Below, in pieces: positions 1 through 6,372 of a DNA stretch of 6,717 bases. The stretch is from assembly GCA_030706105.1 (NCBI GenBank), contig JAUZPC010000159.1, positions 1 through 6,717 on the forward strand, given 5' to 3'. A program made the translations under genes and the position numbers. How positions within the stretch are numbered: the first letter of the stretch is position 1; the number at the start of each line of letters is the position of its first letter. This DNA is from Bacteroidota bacterium (lineage in GTDB: Bacteria > Bacteroidota > Ignavibacteria > Ignavibacteriales > Ignavibacteriaceae). The notes under the pieces are model-generated. The model was not told the origin of the DNA. It made no database searches and saw nothing but the letters and a program-made list of their open reading frames with translations.

Positions 1-1
1 G

Positions 2-283
2 CTTAGTTATCATAAAGAACTTCAGGTAAGGGAAAACAGATTCAGAGAATTGAAAGATCAAATTTGTGCTTTGGCACTTAAGAATGATGAGGTTGTACCT
101 CCTAATGAAGTAAAGAATACGCTTAATGGAGAAGAGAGAGACATTCCAATTCATGTTGATGTAAAAGATTTTCCATATAAATATGACCATGTTATGCCAT
201 TTTCTGCAAGTTCTGCACTGGAATTGGAAGTAGATGCAGCTTTTAATGAAGTTTTTAACATAGCGGCGCAATTTCTAAAGTAG
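2..283 (+). CDS. Hypothetical protein, C-terminal fragment (5' end outside the window)
   Basis: The reading frame is open from the left edge to a TAG stop at 281-283. It has no in-frame ATG before a late internal methionine, so the gene almost certainly begins upstream; a TTG at 50 is possible but not needed. The visible 93 residues begin with a charged, probably helical stretch (LSYHKELQVRENRFRELKDQ) with leucines spaced roughly as in a short coiled coil. An acidic middle follows (LNGEERDIPIHVDVKDFPY), then a probably helical tail (ELEVDAAFNEVFNIAAQFLK). No signal peptide, membrane segment, catalytic motif or sorting domain is visible in this part. I do not recognise the family and assign no function. 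The gene converges on the large secreted-protein gene and shares its terminator at 349-387. Confidence 0.7.
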   Translation, partial: LSYHKELQVRENRFRELKDQICALALKNDEVVPPNEVKNTLNGEERDIPIHVDVKDFPYKYDHVMPFSASSALELEVDAAFNEVFNIAAQFLK

Positions 284-302
284 CATTATAAAAGTTTGAT
301 TT

Positions 303-318
303 CCAATTGCAAAATTGG
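303..318. other. Small hairpin with GCAA tetraloop in the 3' region of the partial gene
   Basis: CCAATT (303-308) pairs perfectly with AATTGG (313-318) around a GCAA loop, which is a GNRA-type tetraloop on the plus strand. No T-run follows, so it is unlikely to terminate transcription alone. It lies 19 bases after the stop of the left-edge gene and just before the strong terminator, so it would be part of that mRNA's 3' untranslated region. A role in RNA stability is inference only. Confidence 0.35.
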
Positions 319-348
319 GTCTGGGAAGCGTTAGTTTTACTAGAATAT

Positions 349-387
349 AAAAAAAGGAGAAGTAAGAAATTACTTCTCCTTTTTGCT
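349..387. terminator. Bidirectional intrinsic terminator
   Basis: A perfect 15-bp stem is visible: AAAAAGGAGAAGTAA (351-365) pairs with TTACTTCTCCTTTTT (370-384) around a GAAA tetraloop (366-369). In the plus direction the stem ends in a run of five T followed by GCTTTT. In the minus direction the A-run 349-355 becomes a run of seven T. It therefore suits both convergent genes, the partial gene ending at 283 and the secreted-protein gene ending at 400. The core of the stem, GGAGAAG, gives the only strong pairing; the ends are A/T. Confidence 0.9.
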
Positions 388-399
388 TTTTATTCATTA

Positions 400-3300
400 T
401 TATTTGGTCAGAACCATTTTCTTTGTAGCAGTGAATACTGATGACTCAATGCGATAGAAATAGATTCCCGATGATAAATTCTTTGCTGCAAAATCAAATT
501 CATGAATGCCGCCTTTTAATTCACCACTGAAAAGGACAGCTATTTTCTGTCCAAGAACGTTATAAACACTCAAAGTTGCTTTAGTAGTCATTGGAACTGA
601 AACCCGTATCTTTGTAGTAGGGTTAAAAGGATTAGGGTAGTTCTGTGACAGTTCAAATGATGCAGGAACAGTTTGGCTGTTTTCTACTGAAAGGGGAGAA
701 TCAGTAAAATATAATTTTCCATCAGTAGAACCTGCAAAAATTCTGTTAGAATTTGACTTTTGCCCATTACCTGAAAATACTATGTTGATTCCCTGACCGG
801 CAAGTCCTGCCAAGTTCCATGAAGCACCTTGATTTGCAGAAACGAATACACCTGCAGCCCAGGCACTTGCATAAACAATGCCTGTATTATCAACATATAA
901 ATTGTAAATATAACGAGAGCGTAAGCCGTTAAAAGCTGTCTGCCAGGTCGTTCCGAGGTCTGTGCTTCTGTATGCACCGCCGCCGTATGTACCTGCTATA
1001 AGTGTATTATCAGGGGTTACACAAAGAGTCCAAATATAATCGAAACCGACATTCAAAGGCTGCCAACTGTTAGATGAAGGCTCAATTTTATAAGCGCCAT
1101 TACCAAATGTACCGCAAAATACTGTATTGCCAATACAGGTTAAAGCATGGATAGCCTGGCAATCCAAACCATTATTCAGTTGTGACCAGCTATTTCCGCT
1201 ATCTGTTGAGCAGAAGACACCGCTGCCCCAAGTACCGGCATACATTTTATTGTTGCTTGTAATGCAGAGATCACGAACATCTTTACCTGATAATCCGGCT
1301 GCTTCCCAGGAAGTACCGGCATTTTTAGAAACAAATAATCCTTTTTCAGTTGAGGCAAAAATCCAATTACCGGAATTTACAGTTAAATTCCAAACATAAG
1401 ATACATTTAGATTTGACTGAACTTCGTTCCAGATGCTTCCGTTATTGGAAGATTTAAGTATTTTACCACCCTGAATTGCAAGATAGAGGTTATTGTTAGA
1501 GTCTGTAATAATATCTTGTATCTGCATTCCTGCAGGTATGTTCTGCGCAAGCTGCCAATTAACATTAGTACCGCTATTATTGCCTGACCCTAAAATAGAT
1601 ACTTTAAAAGATTTTGAATCCTGATTATTTAATGAATTTGGATCAACAGGAGTAGAAGAAATCAAATAAGCATTATTTACAAGGTTTGAATCAACCGGTA
1701 TATTGCCGAGGAAAGGAGAAAAATTGAATTGTCCGCTTCCTGTCATGTTTTTGCAAATGAACTGCCCTGTTACTAATCCGGCAGGGAAGTAAACGTCTGC
1801 ATAAGGGGCAAGAACAGAACCAGTAACGTTAATTCCGTGTAATTGTAGTTTTTTGGTGTTTGGGAAGTTGAAAAGAATGTTATTTGGAGTAGTTCCAAAA
1901 ATTTCAAATCCACCTTGCCAATTCAAACTATCGCCAATAACGTTAACAATTGCAACGGATCCGCTTGGAACCTGTATCTGCAAATCGTTGGCAATAGAAA
2001 GTTTGCTTCCGTCAACTCTAAAAATGTTTGTACCCGGATTTATACCTGTTAAAAATACTCCTCCAAACTGATATACTGTTGAACCAGTTGTTTGAATTGC
2101 TGATAATTTAGCAGATAGGTTTTGTAAACTTGCTTTTGCAGAATCAAAAGTAATTGTGGAGTCCTGATGCAGCACACCTCCGACTATTGATACTGAGTTT
2201 AGCGGCAAATTAGTAGATTTTCCATAAAGGATATTGCCGTTATAGACTGCACCTATAGTATATGTAAGGTTTCCGCCTACAACTAAAACATCTTCTGTAC
2301 CATAATTAGAAACAGGAAGTTTATCTCCAACACTGTATCCACTCATTGTAGCATTTTTACCGACTGCCATTCTTCCTTCAACATCTGAACTTGGTGCTGA
2401 AAAGTTTTCAAGTACAAATAGATTAAAATCTTTTGCTGCACCCAGACTGATGGATCCATTCAGTGAAGAAGTAATGTCGGTTTTAACATTTACATTCAAT
2501 GTAGCCGATTGACCGTTTGAGAGTGATGGGATTTCCCATATTCCTGTTGAAGGTGAATAGGTACCGGTTGACACTGAGTGTCCTGTATATAACAAACCGG
2601 CGGCCAATTGCTCTGAAATGCGGATATTGGATGCTGACTGCGGGCCTAAATTAGTAGCTGTAATGGTGAATGAAAGAGGATCGCCATTTTGGACGCTGTC
2701 TCTAGACACTGTCTTTATTATTTTTATATCAGCCTGCTGCGGTAAAGGAGCGGGGCATACTGTCGGGTTCCATATAACATAACTGACAACATCACTGCCG
2801 ACCTGATTAAGATCGCAGTCAAGAAGTCTCATACCGAACTTCAATTTTACCAAGGTATCGCTTGACTGTATGCCGGGCCATTGACCTGTAATTGAAACAG
2901 ACGTATCGGAATAAATCCATTTTGAAGTATAATTTGTGCTTGTGTCAGCAGAAGCCGGAGAAACAACTTTCCAGTAAAGCTGAAGATAAGCTTTGGAATT
3001 AGCCGGCTGTTTGGTTAAACTTGCTGTAGTTGTAATATATTTTGGTGAATATTCGCAAAGGGTTGAATTTGGAGGCATAACACCGTTCCATGATTCTACA
3101 CATGTAATTGATGGAGGGTTGGGACCAGGTGCGTTTCCGTTCCATCCTGTAGAAGATGCAAAGTGAATTTCACTATTTACCTGAAGATTTTTACAGAAGA
3201 CAGGACCGTCAAAATTGGAGTTGCCGGTAAGAGTGGCATTAGGGGCAATTAGAGCACCTTTCATATTTGCGCAGCAGCTTACTGTTCCTAATTGTCCATT

Positions 3301-4035
3301 ATTTGCTGTAGTGTAAAAATTCCAGATTATGCGGCTTCTCCAATACTCGTTATCAAAATTACCGACCATATTCCCATAGTTCCAGTTAACGTTACCGTCA
3401 ATGGAAGCAACATTTATTATGATAGTCTGAGTTGAGTCTGAAGGTATTACCTCTATCTGCTGTACTTTAGAATTTTCTAAACTTTGTACATCGGTAACAC
3501 TGAATACTGCTAATTTCTGACCTGCCGGACAGATGAATTTTAAAGGTGCAGGCTGAGAACCCGGAGCCTGAATTGTGCCGTTAGCAGGTAATGTTTTCCA
3601 ATAATTGGAAGCATCGGTAAGAGCCTGAACAGGGGAATTATTCTGCGGCCAGGTGCTGTTGCTTTGCAGTGAGCCGCCATTCATAAAAGAGAACCAACTG
3701 GTATTGGTTACATTTGAACTTACTGCGGCACTTCCATTAAATACTTTAATGTTAGCCATACCGTTTGTTGTTACTGTTCCGGCAACTGCAAATACAATAT
3801 CTTGATTTGAATTACCATTTAATCTAAAACCGAATTGATGCGAATTGGAAATATTATAATCTCCACCGACATACAATCTTCCTTCAATTTCACTTACACT
3901 TGTTATATTGTTACTGACAACTGCATTCCAATGATTTAATAAATCGTTGGGGTTAATTGCAAATGTGGAACTGGTTAATAGTATAACAATTGCAAAAAAC
4001 AGAGCAGAGGTTACAGATTTTGACGTAATTTTCAT
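400..4035 (-). CDS. T9SS-exported multidomain surface protein: two choice-of-anchor A domains, DUF11-like domain, seven-bladed propeller
   Basis: 1211 residues. Residues 1-26 form a Sec signal peptide (KITSK, hydrophobic core, SSTFA before INPN). Residues about 29-295 are a choice-of-anchor A domain (HWNAVVSNN, EIEGRLYVGGD, GALIAPNATL, SEIHF). Residues 308-428 are beta-rich and unassigned, with cysteines 312, 327, 407 and 427. Residues 434-527 resemble the first part of a DUF11 domain (NGDPLSFTITATNLGPQSA). Residues 530-778 are a second choice-of-anchor A domain (DVEGRMAVGK, GSVLAPYADV), after which DUF11-like ending strands follow (NNAYLISSTPVDPNSLNNQD, about 787-806). Residues 827-1113 form a seven-bladed Asp-box propeller with tryptophans every 40-42 residues. 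Residues 1127-1211 are the T9SS type A sorting domain (FELSQNYPNPFNPT, LSSGIYFYRI, TKKMVLTK). The family logic suggests an exported adhesin or structural protein held on or released from the outer membrane; the ligand is unknown and no hydrolase signature is visible. The start is the only ATG in front of the signal peptide. The gene is monocistronic as far as visible. Confidence 0.93.
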   Translation of the reverse strand: MKITSKSVTSALFFAIVILLTSSTFAINPNDLLNHWNAVVSNNITSVSEIEGRLYVGGDYNISNSHQFGFRLNGNSNQDIVFAVAGTVTTNGMANIKVFNGSAAVSSNVTNTSWFSFMNGGSLQSNSTWPQNNSPVQALTDASNYWKTLPANGTIQAPGSQPAPLKFICPAGQKLAVFSVTDVQSLENSKVQQIEVIPSDSTQTIIINVASIDGNVNWNYGNMVGNFDNEYWRSRIIWNFYTTANNGQLGTVSCCANMKGALIAPNATLTGNSNFDGPVFCKNLQVNSEIHFASSTGWNGNAPGPNPPSITCVESWNGVMPPNSTLCEYSPKYITTTASLTKQPANSKAYLQLYWKVVSPASADTSTNYTSKWIYSDTSVSITGQWPGIQSSDTLVKLKFGMRLLDCDLNQVGSDVVSYVIWNPTVCPAPLPQQADIKIIKTVSRDSVQNGDPLSFTITATNLGPQSASNIRISEQLAAGLLYTGHSVSTGTYSPSTGIWEIPSLSNGQSATLNVNVKTDITSSLNGSISLGAAKDFNLFVLENFSAPSSDVEGRMAVGKNATMSGYSVGDKLPVSNYGTEDVLVVGGNLTYTIGAVYNGNILYGKSTNLPLNSVSIVGGVLHQDSTITFDSAKASLQNLSAKLSAIQTTGSTVYQFGGVFLTGINPGTNIFRVDGSKLSIANDLQIQVPSGSVAIVNVIGDSLNWQGGFEIFGTTPNNILFNFPNTKKLQLHGINVTGSVLAPYADVYFPAGLVTGQFICKNMTGSGQFNFSPFLGNIPVDSNLVNNAYLISSTPVDPNSLNNQDSKSFKVSILGSGNNSGTNVNWQLAQNIPAGMQIQDIITDSNNNLYLAIQGGKILKSSNNGSIWNEVQSNLNVSYVWNLTVNSGNWIFASTEKGLFVSKNAGTSWEAAGLSGKDVRDLCITSNNKMYAGTWGSGVFCSTDSGNSWSQLNNGLDCQAIHALTCIGNTVFCGTFGNGAYKIEPSSNSWQPLNVGFDYIWTLCVTPDNTLIAGTYGGGAYRSTDLGTTWQTAFNGLRSRYIYNLYVDNTGIVYASAWAAGVFVSANQGASWNLAGLAGQGINIVFSGNGQKSNSNRIFAGSTDGKLYFTDSPLSVENSQTVPASFELSQNYPNPFNPTTKIRVSVPMTTKATLSVYNVLGQKIAVLFSGELKGGIHEFDFAAKNLSSGIYFYRIESSVFTATKKMVLTK

Positions 4036-4041
4036 TTATTT

Positions 4042-4125
4042 TTCCAGTAAACTACTATTATTAATTGTGACAGGAAACACCAACAAAAATTAAGCCAAAA
4101 AAAATAGAAATAAAATTCCTGTAAC
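4042..4125. repeat. Three related short elements in front of the secreted-protein gene
   Basis: TTCCAGTAAA (4042-4051, plus), TTCCTGTCAC (read on the minus strand, 4067-4076) and TTCCTGTAAC (4116-4125, plus) share a TTCCWGTMAM pattern. The last two form an inverted repeat matching at 9 of 10 positions. The elements begin 25 and 49 bases apart. All lie within about 90 bases upstream of the ATG of the minus-strand gene, where a regulator could bind or where the 5' untranslated RNA could fold. Ten-base similarities do arise by chance in AT-rich DNA, so this is a candidate only. Confidence 0.35.
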
Positions 4126-4386
4126 ATGAAAATATATAAGGAAATAGAAGAATATTAAGCTGTTATTTTTGAAAGAAAATAGAAAAATGTCTCATTATGC
4201 TACAAGTGCTCTAAATGAAACACTTTAAGTGCTTATATTAAGAATATTTAAGATGTTTTTTTATTATTTTTGCAAAGCTAAAAATGAGTCTCAGGAGTTA
4301 AGACAGGACTTAAAGAATTGAAGCATTTTTAAGAAAAAATTGTTAAATAAAATATTGAATAAAACAATTAATCGTCAATTTGGCTA

Positions 4387-4416
4387 TTGCTTGTAACCGT
4401 TTTTTTTTAGTATATT
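4387..4416 (+). promoter_or_regulatory. Candidate promoter of the LacI-type regulator, with possible operator half-site
   Basis: TTGCTT (4387-4392) and TATATT (4411-4416) are separated by 18 bases and could act as -35 and -10 elements, giving a leader of about 45 bases before the ATG at 4469. An alternative in the style of Bacteroidota promoters is TTATTTTG at 4415-4422, one base off the TAnnTTTG consensus, with TTG at 4391 upstream. Between the two boxes lies TTGTAACCG (4391-4399), which resembles one half of a CG-centred LacI-family operator; the other half is replaced by a run of T. Autoregulation is possible but unproven. Confidence 0.35.
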
Positions 4417-4468
4417 ATTTTGTATTTATTTATATGTAGTAATTCAAACATTTTCTTTACTAAAAATA

Positions 4469-5506
4469 ATGAATCAGAAAAATCACCCTATAAGACTTGA
4501 TGACCTTGCTGAAGCGTTGCACGTTTCCAAGGTTACTATTTCTAAAGCACTAAGAGATCATCCGGACATTTCTATTGCTACTACACAAAGAGTAAAAGAA
4601 CTTGCTGAGAAGATGGGATATATGCCCAATATTATGGCAAGAACTCTGTCTGCACATAAGTCTCGTACGATTGGTTTAGTAATTCCGGAAATTGCACATA
4701 TCTTTTTTGCTTCAATTATTGATTCTATTTATGATGCCGCTTTTGAAAATAATTATGAAATAATTTTGACTGTCTCGCAAGAGCAGGATGAAAGAGAAAA
4801 AAAACATATTCTCTCACTTCTTTCAATGAGGGTAGATGGCCTTATTGTTTCAGTTACACAGCAGACAAACGATTTGGCAATATTTGAAAAAGTAAATGAA
4901 TTGGGTGTTCCGCTTCTGTTTATTGACAGAACCCCCAAAATGCCTAATATTTCCAGCATTACTGTAAATGATATGGAAGGGGCTTTTAACGCAATAGAAT
5001 ACGGTATTAAAAAAGGTTATACAAGAATTGCGCATTGCGGCGGTTACCGGAATCTTAATATTGGAAGGGACCGTTATGAAGGCTTTATGAAAGCCATGAA
5101 TAAGCATTCCATTCCCGTAAATGATAACTGGGTTATTGAGGGCGGATTAAGGGAAGAAGATGGTTATAACGCTTTTATGAAGATGTATAAAAATGATAAA
5201 AATAATCTGCCAGAGTATATTCTTGCAATATCCTATCCTGTAGCTCTGGGAATTTATACAGCAGCTCTTGAAGTTGGCATAAATATTCCAAGTGATATTG
5301 AAATAACATGCTTTGGATTGAATACTTTTAATAAATATGCCCCCTCGATTTTTAATTTTGTAAACCAGCCGACAAAGGAACTTGGCAAAAAAGCTTTTGA
5401 TTTTATGATTCAGCAAATTGATGGGACCGGGCCCTTTTTACCGAAGAACATAGTCTTAGACACGGAATTGATTATAAATCATTATATTGTACAGAAATCA
5501 GATTAA
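4469..5506 (+). CDS. LacI-family transcriptional regulator
   Basis: 345 residues, the usual family length. The N-terminus holds the LacI-type helix-turn-helix (residues 9-29, LDDLAEALHVSKVTISKALR) with recognition helix VSKVTISKAL. The hinge region follows (YMPNIMARTL, 51-60). Residues 66-340 form the periplasmic-binding-protein-like effector domain: RTIGLVIPEIAHIFF opens subdomain 1, VDGLIVS and GVPLLFIDR follow, then GRDRYEGFMKAM (199-210) and GINIPSDIEITCFG (270-283). The protein is expected to bind DNA as a dimer and respond to a small molecule, usually a sugar. Two positions differ from the common pattern: the usual acidic residue of the ND motif is absent near S255-Y256, and GFDD reads GLNT (283-286), with N285 where aspartate contacts sugar in LacI. 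The effector may thus be atypical. The target genes are not evident; the gene diverges from the secreted-protein gene. It starts at ATG 4469 without a clear ribosome binding site. Confidence 0.93.
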   Translation: MNQKNHPIRLDDLAEALHVSKVTISKALRDHPDISIATTQRVKELAEKMGYMPNIMARTLSAHKSRTIGLVIPEIAHIFFASIIDSIYDAAFENNYEIILTVSQEQDEREKKHILSLLSMRVDGLIVSVTQQTNDLAIFEKVNELGVPLLFIDRTPKMPNISSITVNDMEGAFNAIEYGIKKGYTRIAHCGGYRNLNIGRDRYEGFMKAMNKHSIPVNDNWVIEGGLREEDGYNAFMKMYKNDKNNLPEYILAISYPVALGIYTAALEVGINIPSDIEITCFGLNTFNKYAPSIFNFVNQPTKELGKKAFDFMIQQIDGTGPFLPKNIVLDTELIINHYIVQKSD

Positions 5507-5514
5507 AGTAATGG

Positions 5515-6294
5515 TTATATTTGTCTTTGGATCAGTAAAGCTGTGTCAATATTGTAAAAGTCTTTAAGCTGGTCATATAAATCGGGGTGCAGTTTTTTAA
5601 GTTCGATAGGTTTCTCAAAATAATATTCGGTAGCAACCGCAAAAAATTCTGCCTGGTTAGTAGCCCCGTATTCATTTAACAGGGTCTGCCTGTTGTTCAT
5701 TATATCGCTCACAAGTCTATCATACTCATTTGAAATAATTCTTGCCCAGGTAACATAGCTTGTCCTTTGAAGCAAATCGGGAATACTGTCTATTATTCCA
5801 TATTCGTGGTCAAGCTGATGAGCAAACTCATGATAAACAAGATTTTGTCCGTCATTTATATCAAGTGTATCTTGTTTTATTTCATCCCAGGCAAGAACAA
5901 CTTGCCCTCTTGCCCACGACTCCCCAAACCTGAATTGGATTGATTCAATCATAGTACCGTCTTTCAGATAATGAGTTTCGGGTGCAAAATAGGCGGTAGG
6001 GTAAACCAGAATAGTCCGCAGCTTTGGATAAATATCATGATCTTGCCCTAAAAGCAAAATACACGCTTGAGCGGCAATTGTCAGCTTAATTTCATCAGTT
6101 ATTAATAGCCCGGCACAACCCTCAAAGAATTTCTCTGCCAAAAATATTTGTACAAGCTGCTGCAATTCTTCTTTTAGTGAAGCAGGAAGGAGATTATAAA
6201 AACGCACGTTATTTTCTATTATCTCTAACCAGTCAGCAGGGAATCCTTTTTTAATGATTTGCTGCCTGCTGTTTTTTCTAAGCCAAAATTTCAT
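5515..6294 (-). CDS. MtfA-like zinc-dependent metallopeptidase (peptidase family M90)
   Basis: 259 residues, close to E. coli MtfA (about 265), covering the whole family. The zinc motif HEFAH lies at 155-159 (YHEFAHQLDHEYG): H155 and H159 should bind zinc and E156 act as the general base. The third ligand is expected in AEFFAVATEYYFEKP (215-229), as either E216 or E223. Other family marks are FFEGCAGLLITDEIKLTIAA (56-75), ILVYPTAYF (95-103) and GESWARGQVVLAWDEI (124-139). There is no signal peptide or membrane segment, so the protein is probably cytoplasmic. E. coli MtfA has aminopeptidase activity and binds the glucose repressor Mlc, affecting ptsG; whether this homologue has a similar partner is unknown. 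Its stop lies 8 bases from that of the convergent LacI-type gene, with no hairpin between them. The start ATG has no clear Shine-Dalgarno sequence. The symbol mtfA would be reasonable but rests on family resemblance. Confidence 0.92.
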   Translation of the reverse strand: MKFWLRKNSRQQIIKKGFPADWLEIIENNVRFYNLLPASLKEELQQLVQIFLAEKFFEGCAGLLITDEIKLTIAAQACILLLGQDHDIYPKLRTILVYPTAYFAPETHYLKDGTMIESIQFRFGESWARGQVVLAWDEIKQDTLDINDGQNLVYHEFAHQLDHEYGIIDSIPDLLQRTSYVTWARIISNEYDRLVSDIMNNRQTLLNEYGATNQAEFFAVATEYYFEKPIELKKLHPDLYDQLKDFYNIDTALLIQRQI

Positions 6295-6343
6295 TTACTA
6301 TTTTATGCAATAATTGGAAGTTCTATTGTTAATTAGTGTTGGC

Positions 6344-6372
6344 AAAATAAGTAAACAGGCACGTATATGCAA
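6344..6372 (-). promoter_or_regulatory. Weak candidate promoter of the M90 peptidase gene
   Basis: Read on the minus strand, TTGCAT (6367-6372) and TATTTT (6344-6349) are 17 bases apart, about 50 bases before the ATG. The overlapping TTATTTTG is one base off the Bacteroidota -7 consensus TAnnTTTG, and the same near-match occurs upstream of the LacI-type gene. Matches to either consensus are modest. The palindrome ACAATAATTGT at 6389-6399 lies just upstream and could be an operator. Confidence 0.25.

Larger units (their letters stand above)
4036..4468. other. Divergent intergenic region, AT-rich, no gene seen
   Basis: This 433-base stretch separates the start codons of the secreted-protein gene (minus) and the LacI-type regulator (plus). 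I found no plausible coding frame. It must hold both promoters. Visible structure: three related TTCCWGTMA-type elements at 4042-4125; a direct repeat AAGTGCT at 4204-4210 and 4227-4233 overlapping the palindrome CACTTTAAGTG at 4221-4231; inverted arms TTAAG/CTTAA at 4298-4302 and 4309-4313; inverted arms AATTGTT/AACAATT at 4338-4344 and 4363-4369; and a candidate promoter at 4387-4416. I could not pick a convincing promoter for the minus-strand gene. No Shine-Dalgarno sequence precedes either ATG. Confidence 0.7.

Noticed and set aside
50..283. TTG at 50 as the true start of the left-edge gene
   Set aside because: The frame stays open to the left edge with protein-like sequence, there is no promoter or ribosome binding site, and a cut gene is the simpler explanation.
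827..1557. Propeller repeats of the secreted protein as an active sialidase
   Set aside because: Asp-box motifs are present, but I see no catalytic arginine triad or nucleophile region of sialidases; Asp-box propellers are common in nonenzymatic exported proteins.
780..2071. Several open frames of 60-90 codons on both strands inside the large secreted-protein gene
   Set aside because: They overlap a strongly supported 1211-residue gene with continuous domain content, have no recognisable domains, and look like shadows of its codon pattern.
4081..4130. Promoter of the secreted-protein gene on the minus strand in the A/T-rich tract
   Set aside because: Several partial matches to -10 and TAnnTTTG-type elements occur in the T-rich minus strand, but none has a matching upstream box at sensible spacing, so no choice can be defended.
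4036..4468. Riboswitch or small RNA gene in the divergent intergenic region
   Set aside because: No conserved riboswitch core or terminator-ended structured RNA could be recognised; the repeats found are short and the region is mostly A and T.
4753..5416. Three antisense open frames of 68-89 codons within the LacI-type regulator gene
   Set aside because: They are fully covered by a well-recognised gene; their sequences are rich in I, F, N, K and C, as expected for the reverse of AT-rich coding DNA, and show no family features.
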